A program made the translations under genes and the position numbers. This document shows, piece by piece, positions 35,801 through 47,800 of a stretch of 64,000 nt of DNA (position 1 is the first letter of the stretch; each line of letters opens with the position of its first letter). Location of the stretch: NCBI RefSeq assembly GCF_001949145.1, contig NW_019091365.1:2748423-2812422 (forward strand), read 5' to 3'. Below the pieces are notes generated by a model, which ran no database searches, was not told the DNA's origin, and was given only the letters and a program-made list of their open reading frames with translations. This DNA comes from Acanthaster planci. Taxonomy: Eukaryota > Echinodermata > Asteroidea > Valvatida > Acanthasteridae.

Positions 35801-38800
35801 TCTGCCGGGCACACAAAGATTTACACTTTTCTATGGGAGGAAAGTGGGAAAAAAAACTGGCGTCATCGGTACAGAGGCCTGATTCAACCATCTGTGGCCA
35901 GACGCCAACAGCGCATTGCTTACACTGGATGGGTCGAAAGTCAGTGGATGAGGGCATCTCTTGGGGCCCGACCAGAAAGGTGCACCGGATGACGTAACCT
36001 GCATTTCAGGAGAAGAAGAGCCATATGGAAGCAATTGCCAAACTGTTCCTGACAAGCTCGGTCAAGAGTCCTACCAGTCCTACCAATCAAGAGTGATTCA
36101 CTAGAAATCTTTGAGAATTGTAGAAGGCAAAATACTGGCCTCACTGAGGCGGAAGACAGCACACAAAAAGAACATTAGATCAGCAATGTAATGCGGACGG
36201 GTTCGAATTTAAAAGTTCCTTTGAGAAGCACAACACAGATTACGAAGTCTCTAAAATGAAGTGATCCTGAAGATGTTGTTACCTGGTCCTTGGGGAAATT
36301 GAATAGTAGCTGTTTGATCTGATTGGCGTACATGGCCTCGAAGTGGTTCCTGGCAAAGGCGACGCTGTCCTCAAAGCTGGTGGGTCTGTCGTCCACCAGG
36401 AAATTCTTGAGACTTTGAAGGGTCTCCATCTGAGACGAGATAATGTCGGGAACAGAGCGTGTAAAAAACAGTGACAAGCTTCCATGTAGCTTGGCACTTT
36501 CCAGCTTTACGTTCTGGTTATTAAGCTTTCAGAGTAAATGCTTGACCAAACCAGGATTCTGCTGAAAGCTTTTGGGGCAGAGTGGATCGGGATTAAACCG
36601 AATATGGTAATAAAGGATAAACATAAAGGCTACAGGTTGGTTATCTGAAAAAATTAACCGCCAAAATGGCAAGAGATTTGAAATGTGTAAATGCAATAAA
36701 CCGGTTAACTAATTTACAACCTTACAGCAAGGTTTACGCTTTAAGAGACATGTGAACAAAGGATTTGTTTGTAAGTCAATTAATTTTAGTGAGGCCTCTC
36801 ACCAGACTGCAAATTACATATCAGCAAAATTGTCAAGGCATCCTCTTGCACCACAGCCATCTTTAAATTATAACTGAACCAACAATGGTATTTTGACTTT
36901 CAAAACATTTCAGACAGAAAAATCTGGAAACGGGTTTCTTGATTGCAATGCAATTTTCTTAATTTTGAATATATGTGTCACAAACTTCACTGCTGTCTTT
37001 ACCAGCTTCCAGGTATTACATGCAAAATTGTTGAATAGCTAGCTGGCCCAACGCTGAAACCAAACATGCGAGTTTTGATCCAACCATTACTTACAGGTTG
37101 CATTCCTGGGAGCTTCAGGGTTCTCTCCATAAACTTGGGATCGCTAACAACGAAAAAAAAAATGAAATAATTTGGAATTACTCACATGAAAAAACATAGA
37201 ATCAAACAATTCAGTACAACCTTTCAGAGCTCGACCTTAGTTATAGCCTGTAATGAATACAAGTAAACACCCCCATGTTCAGAAAGAAGAACGTTTCTGA
37301 TCACTTCACGGTGTTTGAGAAAACGAATCCTTGATACCAGTCACTGCCAGAAGTAGAAACTGGGTCTGTAGAATTTTATTTCTTTGTGGGGTGAAGACAT
37401 TTCTGACGGCCTTCACCTGATGTACTGTTGGACGTTCTCAGCCGGGTTCCTGAACAGCCCTTCAAACTCGTCCCGCGCCCACTGGATGGTGTGCTCGATG
37501 GCGTTGGGGAAGTTCTTCAGGGTGCAGATGGGGATGGACTTCTCGGGCGGGTCCTGGGAGGAGGAGTAGGACTCAGTCAGGAAGGGCAGCACTACCTGCA
37601 CGTTACCCTTGGTACCGAGGGTGCCAGACTCCAGGAGGGGCTTGCGGTAGTAAACGCAGCGCCGGTCCATGTACATGCCTGGGGAGACGGAACAGAAATA
37701 GGGTGGAGACTTGAGAAAGAGAACAGGACACCACCCCCATAAAACAGAGGAATCTACAGTAATTAGTGTGAAACAAGCTTTAATGGCAATGGGAAAAACC
37801 AACAAAAAACCTCTCTTGAGATTTCACAAACATAATTGATTTTGAAATTTCCGAAGCAACGCCAACAATTCAGGCCTCGACCTTAACTTTTTGAGGGGCA
37901 AGGCCAGTTGGGCTTGAGCGCTTAAAAGAATCTTAGGGCATAACAGCCATTGAGTTGAGAGGCACTGAGGACAATTTTAAAGTTTATGCATGCAAGATAG
38001 GATTTCTGATGAAGTACACTTGCGCGTATGTACATGTACACCGTGCAAATATATTACTTGAATGAAAACTTACATGTTACATTCCTACAATCTTTTGAGG
38101 AAAAAAAAAAGGTTCTTCTATAGTTCTTGCAACATAGCAGCAGGAACCAAAGTAAGAGCACTCCATGTGCATGTGTCGCAGGTGCTTTCCATGCACCTCG
38201 CCATCCAGGGAACTTGGTGCAAAATGATAAATTCCTCTTCGCAATTTGACTTGTGTAAAGAACTGTGCTTCACTGTATGGAAAGTTCATGCCCAGGAAAC
38301 TTGGCCACGAAACAAGGTCTTTCTTGCACGGCACTGCAGCCAGTGTATTGGGGCATACCAGCAAAGGTTACTCATGGACGCTGTTAAGGTCAAGGCCCGA
38401 TAGTTAAAGACATTAAAAAGGTGGTTTACACAGTCCACTACAAGCGCATCTTTGAAAAAAATATAAACCTCATTATGGTAAACTTTTTCAAGTGAAGGCG
38501 AAGCTTATTTCAACATGTCCAAGCTGACAGTTTTCTCATGTATCCTGTTACCATCACACACAGAGTGGCATTCAAAACCTGTAAATATATCACTGCTCTA
38601 ATTTTATTGGTGAAAAATTGATATTTGTTTCTAAAAACCGTGCAGCAGATGGGCGGGTCAGCTATCATCTAGAAGAACCTTACGTGCATCTATGTTGTCC
38701 AAGGCATTGGCCACGCCATCCAGACCCTCAAAGAAGTCATCGCTGTAGATATGCTCCGTCTCTGGTCCCACGCGATTGAGGTGAGCAACGACGTTTAGGT

Positions 38801-41800
38801 CTGGATTCATCTCTTTGGCCGCCTTGCCTGCCTTGACCGACTTGGGGCTCTGACAAGTGAAAAAGGCAAACACGATGAAGAAAATCTGGCACTGCAGCTT
38901 CTGTAGAATAGTTTAAAGATTAACTAACGGTACCTCAAAACGACATTCCAGAACTTAAAGATTCATTAACCCTAACCCCCAGGCTCCTGCACTAGAAGGC
39001 ATACTGAACCTCACCAAATCCAACAGGTGCATGTACTTGTCTAGGCACTTCTACATGCAGGTTACTGTACCAAACCTGATTAACTCCAACAGAATGAGGC
39101 CGTTGGAGTTTGAGTGATACGGTATGGATGGGTCTATGCAGTATAGGATGACTTGAACTGAACAGTACCAAACCTGACAAAATCAAACATATTCCAACAA
39201 TTGGAACAGCAAGCCACACACTGCACACAATGAACCCTGCATGTCCCAACTCACACAGAATCCAACACCATCTCCCTGGGCCTTTCATCCCAAGTCTCAC
39301 AAAATTCAACAAGAAGTTCATCAGGTACAGTACCAAACCTGCCAAAACCTCACAAAACCTGCTGTTGGAGTATGGCAGGTTTAGGCCAGTTAGGGTTAAG
39401 TAGTCCAGCAGCCCTTTTCTCTAAAGTAATCTGCACTAGTTCACAGAAACTGTTCTGGCTTTTCTTTCCATGCTTATCTTAATTTCTGCGAGGCTACCAA
39501 CAGCTCTTGCAATAATGAAAGAAAAAACAGAACTAGTGACCCCAACTTTAGGAGAAGCTCACAGATGTGTGCTTTCTGCATGGTGTAGAAGAGAATGGAT
39601 AATGTGCAACCTTCCAAAACTACACATTTCTGGATTGATGCTAACGGGATGTAGCCAGGCTCAGACAAGTTTGCAAACATTGGATGCAACATGGATTGCT
39701 GACATTTGTCAATGAAGTTTTGCTAAAAAGAATTTTCAGCACAAGCAGAACCCTTTCAACACGACGTCTATCGACTGTTAGAAATTTGGACGCATGTAGG
39801 TATACAAAAACACCGTCCATCGGATAGGCAATTTAAAACAAAACTGAAGTCCTGAAGCTGCAGATGGAACCTACCTGCACGTCTGACGGCCTGAACAAGA
39901 ACTGCCGGTTGAGGTTGGACTTCTCGATGATGTCCATGTCGGTCACTGTCACCGTGCCCTCAGGGCTGCAGCCTACCCCCATCATGGCAAAGTTCTTGAG
40001 CAGCTCACAGCCGATGGCCCCTGCCCCTACCATGAAGTACTTGAGCTGGGTCAGCTTTCGCTGGAAGGCCGAGCCGAAGACGGCCACCTGGCCGTCGTAA
40101 CGGCTGCCGGTCTGTATCGGGAGGAGCGCCAAACAAAACATTGGTAATTATCTTGTTCTGCTGTGCCCAGACCTTGTCAAGAACTGGACTCCAAGGCCCA
40201 CCTTCATCTGCTTTGGCTTCAAGCTATGGATTTATGGATTCAGTCTCCCAACATCAGAACCTGTGGCTCATTATGCATCCACTTAGAAAAACTGAACCAA
40301 GGGCAGTTTGATCAGCGACAATGTGTTAACCACTGGTCGATTTTGCCTGGTAACACAGTATACATTTCATGCATGGGTTACCATTTAAAATCGACCACTG
40401 GTTGACAATTCAAACTGATGGAACTTGCCCAAAACTGTTCAAGCTTGGAATTCTCGGAGATATAAAATCTAAATTTAAATTGAGGCTTTGAATGGCTTAG
40501 AGTACACAAATTTCGATATGATGTGTAGTGCAAATGTCTCAAGCTCTGAAAAAAAGTATGGTGCTTCTGAGGATTGAGAACCAGGTGCTTTTTTAGGTAT
40601 CATCCTGCTTACAGTCAAAACTGCCTCAAAATATCGAGTTGACAGGTCTAGTTTGATCACAACTTCCTTGCACATTGTCCGCATTGGCTACATGGTGTTC
40701 TGAGCTTGACGAGTGCATCAGTTTCTGATTTGCTGCCATATTTTCAGGAAAACGTATCAGAGCAAACCAGCAACGCGACCAAATTCTTTACGGTATTGGT
40801 AACATTAGGGCAAAAGCTGAAATTGAGATTCCCTACGAAGGATCATTATTCCTGGCAATTAAATCAGGAGTTGTGGTTACTCTGGCTACATGTCAGACTG
40901 CTGGGGCAGAAAGATTGATTGATTACTTCAGTTCCAGGGGGTGCCCGGAAGTTGGCCGACATGTGTGCACCAGGATGTCACCTGCCAACCCCCTAGGAAA
41001 TCACTGGTCAACTTCCCAGGAAGCAAACTAATCAACTTCCAGTGCTATCAGAAACCAATCTTCTTTTTTTGCTTGACATACAGAGTTGAGTTTTGATACA
41101 ACAGATATCAGAAATTTGACACAATTTTTTCAATATGCAATCACTAGGAGCTGATAAGCTCTACAATTTACACCCTGATAGGGAGACTGATATTTCAGTG
41201 TCGAACTTTTTTACCGAACAGAATTCCAGGACATTTGTGCACAACTGAGACCCCCAAAAAGTAAATCACTTGTGCACCACCAATAAATGCCAGGATGATT
41301 ATCAAGGATTTACGAACATCAACTACCTCCTAGCTGTGCCCACCTTGTTAGTTCTGGTTTTGTACCCCGAGGCAGTATGATGACCTACTGGTTACCAGTG
41401 CGACTAACTCTGATCCAACGTACACTGGTCGACATCGATTGGTTGAGTCTAGTCAACCGCTGCAGACAGCCAAAAGCTGGTCACCCAGCAGCTGACTGAT
41501 AATGTATGACTATGGACGAGAAATGGCAATGCAACATCGGTACATCACAGATCAACCTTTAACAGGTAGCACTGACCCAGCCCTTGACTTTACTTATCTG
41601 ATGCTACCTAGGGGTCGTATCCATTGCCACTAACCTTTTTACAGTCTTCCTCGGTCAAGCCTTCCGGGTCGTCCTCTTGTAGGCATTCCAGTGAGTCAAA
41701 GTATAGCCACTGATGAATGGGCATGAATTTGCCGCTACAGGCCTGCAAAGACAGAATGCAGCTGTTTCTTATTCCATTTAATTTCATTTTGGCACAGAAA

Positions 41801-44800
41801 AATAGCATAATTATACTTGTATTTGACTAATTGGACTTTAACCCTAACCCCCAAACTCCTGCACTAGAAGGCACACTGAACCTCACAAAATCCAAAAGGT
41901 GCATGGACTTTTCTATGTACTTGTACCAGCCTTTCATCCCAAGTCTCACAAAATTCAACAACAAGTTCATCAGGTACGGTACCAAACCTGCCAAAACCTC
42001 ACAAAGCCTGCGGTTGGAGTATGGCAGGTTTGGGGTAGTTGGGATTAATGGTATTAACAGCTTACGTACTAATCAATTTTAAAGGTTGGCGGGATCCCAT
42101 GGAACAGCCAATTCATTAAAAAAAAATATTATTCACAATTACTTTGCACTTAAGCAGAAAATCCAATCTTGAAATGAGGTTGAGAAATTTCCCTTGACAG
42201 AAATGTACACTTAGGTGCATCTTTCAGCTGGCATCCTGTCCATATTTTTCGGCAGACAGATATGCCTTCCTTCCAAGTTAAACCGTTCTTTTATTTATAC
42301 CAGCACCTTGAAGTTTGACAGGATAATATCTTATGCAGTGACACAGCCAATAACATTCCTTAACCCTCCTTTGGTTTTACAGCACAAATATGCACGAGTG
42401 CCCACAGTCACTCTCTTGCATGTGTTTTCTATACGGAAAACAAACATGCACAGGTTCAGTGTGTACACAGTTGGTTGTAAGCACAAAATGACACGGTCTT
42501 TTGTGCAGTCCTCTTCANNNNNNNNNNNNNNNNNNNNNNNNNNNNNNNNNNNNNNNNNNNNNNNNNNNNNNNNNNNNNNNNNNNNNNNNNNNNNNNNNNN
42601 NNNNNNNNNNNNNNNNNNNNNNNNNNNNNNNNNNNNNNNNNNNNNNNNNNNNNNNNNNNNNNNNNNNNNNNNNNNNNNNNNNNNNNNNNNNNNNNNNNNN
42701 NNNNNNNNNNNNNNNNNNNNNNNNNNNNNNNNNNNNNNNNNNNNNNNNNNNNNNNNNNNNNNNNNNNNNNNNNNNNNNNNNNNNNNNNNNNNNNNNNNNN
42801 NNNNNNNNNNNNNNNNNNNNNNNNNNNNNNNNNNNNNNNNNNNNNNNNNNNNNNNNNNNNNNNNNNNNNNNNNNNNNNNNNNNNNNNNNNNNNNNNNNNN
42901 NNNNNNNNNNNNNNNNNNNNNNNNNNNNNNNNNNNNNNNNNNNNNNNNNNNNNNNNNNNNNNNNNNNNNNNNNNNNNNNNNNNNNNNNNNNNNNNNNNNN
43001 NNNNNNNNNNNNNNNNNNNNNNNNNNNNNNNNNNNNNNNNNNNNNNNNNNNNNNNNNNNNNNNNNNNNNNNNNNNNNNNNNNNNNNNNNNNNNNNNNNNN
43101 NNNNNNNNNNNNNNNNNNNNNNNNNNNNNNNNNNNNNNNNNNNNNNNNNNNNNNNNNNNNNNNNNNNNNNNNNNNNNNNNNNNNNNNNNNNNNNNNNNNN
43201 NNNNNNNNNNNNNNNNNNNNNNNNNNNNNNNNNNNNNNNNNNNNNNNNNNNNNNNNNNNNNNNNNNNNNNNNNNNNNNNNNNNNNNNNNNNNNNNNNNNN
43301 NNNNNNNNNNNNNNNNNNNNNNNNNNNNNNNNNNNNNNNNNNNNNNNNNNNNNNGGAGGTGTTTACCACGTTCAGCAGGTCTAGCAAGTGCAACAGTCGA
43401 GTGACTGAGGGTCAGCAAAAGGGAGCTCTGAGCTAAGAGCTCCCTTTTGCTGACCCTTGACCTTTCCATACCTTCATGATCTCTTGAGCGGTGATTCCCC
43501 CAATAAAGGCCTGCATGGGGTTAAGATCCCCAGTGGCATTGCTGGCAAAATGGCCCAGCAGCTTCTCGTCCAGCTCCTCTTGCTTGGCGGCCTGGAGTGC
43601 CTGGGTGTTGATCTCTTTGGCCATTGCTATCAATTTCGCTGCATCGTCCTGGTGGGGCAAAATAAATCCACAGCACGTCAATTGAAAGTTTAGGATAAGG
43701 GTTTTGCACTATGCAAATCAGTCTCCCTGTCTTCAGACGACAGGTGTCCCCAAAGTAATGACATAACCTGGGCCCCGTCAGGTGCCTAAGGTGAACAGTC
43801 ACTTGGCACCTTGCTGAATGAAACATGACCGCCCCAAAGCTGTGGTGGATTACGGTTAGGCAGTCCACAGCACTATCTGCTGCTGTAAAGATATTAGGTG
43901 CCAATCTTACTTAAAGCAGCATAGCTGTTGGACCCTGGCAGGCTCAAATTCTGAGTCTGCTCTGCTCTGGAAGAGTTGACCTGTTGAATCTTGTCGCGCC
44001 GAATGGACTGTTAGTTCGACAACTGTTGTTTGAAAAATGCACCATGTTCCACTTGACACAAGGCTTCCTTGAAAAAACACCTCGGCAGAGTGGAGTGAAC
44101 AAGAATCAGCATTTACCTTGTTTCTAGGCCGAGGTAGAGTGCCGCAGTCCTTCTCAAACTTGTGCAATGCCTGCCATCCTATATGCAGCTGCCCCGGCCG
44201 GTCAAACTTGGCAAAGTCGGTCATGACGTGCTCTGGTTCGGCCAGGGACTGGCGGAGGGATTTCTGGTGAGGAACAGAGTTTCAAATTGATTTTTCCATG
44301 GTCCTGTTTGAAGAAGAATCTTCAAAACACTTGGTTAGCCCTCGCTTCTCTGGTTCACTAGCCAGTTTCAGAGGAGCCTCGTGCCTAGCAAATGAATGCC
44401 CCCCCCTGCAGTATGGCAGACAATAGAATGATTTGGAAGACTGTACCATGCTAGTTACAGAATTCAATACCTTTTTAAACTGTGAAGTCCTCTTTTGGAT
44501 TTGGTAACCCCAATTGTCCATTTGTAGCCATTACTGTTCCCCGGTGCCAGAAGCAACTTTTTAGAGACCCTGATTGGTTTTTTTCAAATCGATAATTCGT
44601 CATTTGTGTGGTTGTCATCACACGAGTTGAGAATAAAAATGCCATTTTGCTGTTGGATATTGCACTGTAATTTCTAAGGCGTCAAACACTGTGCAGGACG
44701 GCAATGGTACAGCATGGCCTGGAATAAGATCCGCAATCTACAGCTGTCATTTGAAGGACTCGAGTAACGTCTGCTTTAGGACATTTGAACCAGATTTGAC

Positions 44801-47800
44801 AGAATGCCCAGTAGAATGTATGAACGGTTGAACACATCCATTGGTCAATCAGTCTTTGTCACGAACGGTAGGACATTTACACGTTTAAACGTTTGGATTG
44901 ACGCAGTCTGGAGTTCATTTTTATTGTAAACAATGTCTGTGCAATTTAGTCTGATTTTCAGAACACGTTACTGCTCGGTCATACTAAAGGAATACCATGA
45001 ATTCATCAACGGAAGTTTGGGTCAACTGTCATGGTATACAATTTGCTGTGTTTAAAGTTATCAATGACACCGTGGTAAGGGTGGGACCTTTCACACATTT
45101 AAGCATTCAAACGGTGTGGGAAGTCCTCTAAACATTTTTCAAATTATGCATAAATTCTAACCCTAACTTCTGACAAGGTGCTCTTTTTTACTGGGAGGGG
45201 GACGGTGTTGGGTACTTCATTCTTTGGGGAACACAAAGCCAGAACATAAAGATACTCACAAAGCTGACTTTGGCGGGCATCTTGACCTGTCTGGCGACGC
45301 CGCCCCGGACGTAGTCCGACAACCCTGTGGTGTCGCCGATGCTGAAGGTGTACGGGCCCAGGACCTTCACCTTCCTGGGCTCGCTGTCGTTCAGTTCGGT
45401 CATACCCTGCAGGGATGCACAACAAGTAATGCTTCACCTGCTACTCAACGGCAGTTGCTGTGCTGGTTGGGGGTGTGTAATATGGTGGTAAACTTTTTAA
45501 CTCAGGAGGGAAGACGGCATTATTTTCCATGGCAAGGATTAAAACTTCAATTCTGGAGGACTTAACTGCAGAGGCACACAGAGAACTTTAACAATTATGC
45601 CAACTTGCTGGCGGCTGGGTCCCAAATTACTGCAATATTAATTCAAACCTGGTACTCTTAAAACATCAGTCAGCGTATTTGCAAAGAATAAAGCTACTTA
45701 AGTGCCATTTGGTTGTGAGGAGAAAATGTGAAAACTCAATTTCAATTAAAATTTACAACTATCACTAATACATTTGGTTTTTTCCTTTATTTCTGGTCCA
45801 CTAGTAAACAATACATCTGGTTGATCCAAGCCAAATGCGCACCTCTGATTGGGCTTATCAGGTAATATGCGACAAGGTCAGTCCTACCTGGATTTCTGTG
45901 AAGCTGACGTAATCTCCTGATTCAAAGCCGTGACGGCTCTCATCCAGGCAAGTCACTACCGAATCCTCATCCTGAGTGGAAAGGAAATAAAAATATTCAT
46001 GGTCGGTTGGACCACACCTGCTCGTCCACACACCTTGTCTAATCCCGACCCAAGGTCAAACACCAGCCAAACCTACCTTGCTAATGGCTGCAATCATAAC
46101 ACTGAGAGGCTCCTCCCCGTTGGTGTCAATCACAGTGAAATCCTCGCCAAAGTCGCAGAAGATCTGTCCAAACAGGCCCCTGGTATCGACCACGATCAGG
46201 TGAATCCCTCTGGAGTGGCAGAAGTCCCCAATCTTGAGCTGGGCATCCAGGCTGCTGTTGGTCAGCACAACCACCTGTGGCGCAATGGGTCAAAATGACA
46301 TGTGCATTGAACAGGTGTCCGGAATAGGTACGTGACAGCGAATGAAAAAAAGCTAACTTTTTGAGACCTGTTCAACCCTTTCCTCGCTATGGGTGAACAC
46401 AGTTGATGAGACGCTCACCCCTGCCGAGTACCACTGCTGATGACAACCAGGCACAAAATGGCCAAATAAACAGAGGCATTCAATGATTTTTGACGGCATT
46501 CTTGCATCGTCTGCATCCTTCTCACGGTATCAGAAATTCACCATGTTACAAATCTAACATTTTGAGAAAAATGGGTCAGAACAATCCAAATGTGATTTTT
46601 GTTACAGAATGCCGTTTATTGGAGAAGTAGGGACTCACAGTTTTCCAACAGATCATTGACAGTCGTATCAACATCATCGTTTTTAGCATACTGCATTGCC
46701 AATGGACAATGCACCTGCCCTAAAGTTACAATTTTTATGTAATAAATAAAGTTGAAAAAGTACATTGTAGACTGCAATAAGTTGGAATGCAAAAATGCAA
46801 CACTGCTGTCACAAGTTCACAGGATTTTAGGGCTGAGTTAATTAGAATAATTCGCTATTCGAGTATTCAACTTTCAATTTGATCGAATATCCAAATATCC
46901 GGTCTTATCGACCGGCAGATTGTTGATGATTAAGACATATACAAAATCAGTTGCAATAACACACACAATTGCACATTATTATCACTATAATAGCTTCTCA
47001 CATCTAGGAGTATCACCAGCCACAATTTAGCAAGATTTAAGAGACGAACAATACTTCTTGCCCTGTTGAAAATTTCAATTCCTTTTAAATTTTTCAACCC
47101 TATAGTCATATTGAAATCAGAGGATTTGGGACTGTTAGGGGTACTGAATAATTTACTTTTTGAGTCGTCGTAAGATTTGCTGCTTTCATTTGAATCTGTG
47201 TGAAACAAGCCTCCAAAGTGCAATTTTTCTCATTTAAAACAAGAGAAAATTCTCCCTTCCTTTTCATGAATTTTGCATTCGAATATTCAAAGTTGGAAAA
47301 TAATATTTGAATAGTTGATAATCGATTGAATATTCAGCTATCCGGCACAGCCCTACAGGATTTTGCAAATAAGTCAGTGCAATTTTTTTCCAATTACACT
47401 CATACTTTCTATGTCTTCGCATGTCTACAGTAATATTAAATCCACTAGCAGTGGCCAAGACAATTTTGTTTTAGAGACGAGGAAAGCGATTTGACATCGG
47501 TTTTATTCTTTCAATTCTCGCATGTGCCCTCAGCTATCGCGAACAAATCTTAACCTTGGCTGCACCGTTACTGTAATCTTTCTGTTACGAATACTCACGG
47601 TGAATTTGCTGATGAGTTCCTCGGTAAGAGGTTTGGTTTCTGCTTTGACTGGTACGTAAGTGTTCAGCTCGGCCAACTTGGGCTCAGTCACCAACGCTCG
47701 ATTCTTGCCAATGTCTGCCTCCGTGAAGAAAAACTGCAAGCATAGATGGGAATAACTTGCTTGTCACAAACATTCCATAAACATCCGCTGACTTACTTTG

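Noticed and set aside
38966-39399. TTAGGG/CCCTAA strings suggesting interstitial telomere sequence
   Set aside because: Only one unit occurs at each end, always next to TTAA and at the boundaries of inverted-repeat elements; there is no tandem array.
45224-45565. 113-codon plus-strand frame over UBA1 exon 7
   Set aside because: It is antisense to a well-supported coding exon and owes its openness to the exon's GC-rich codons.
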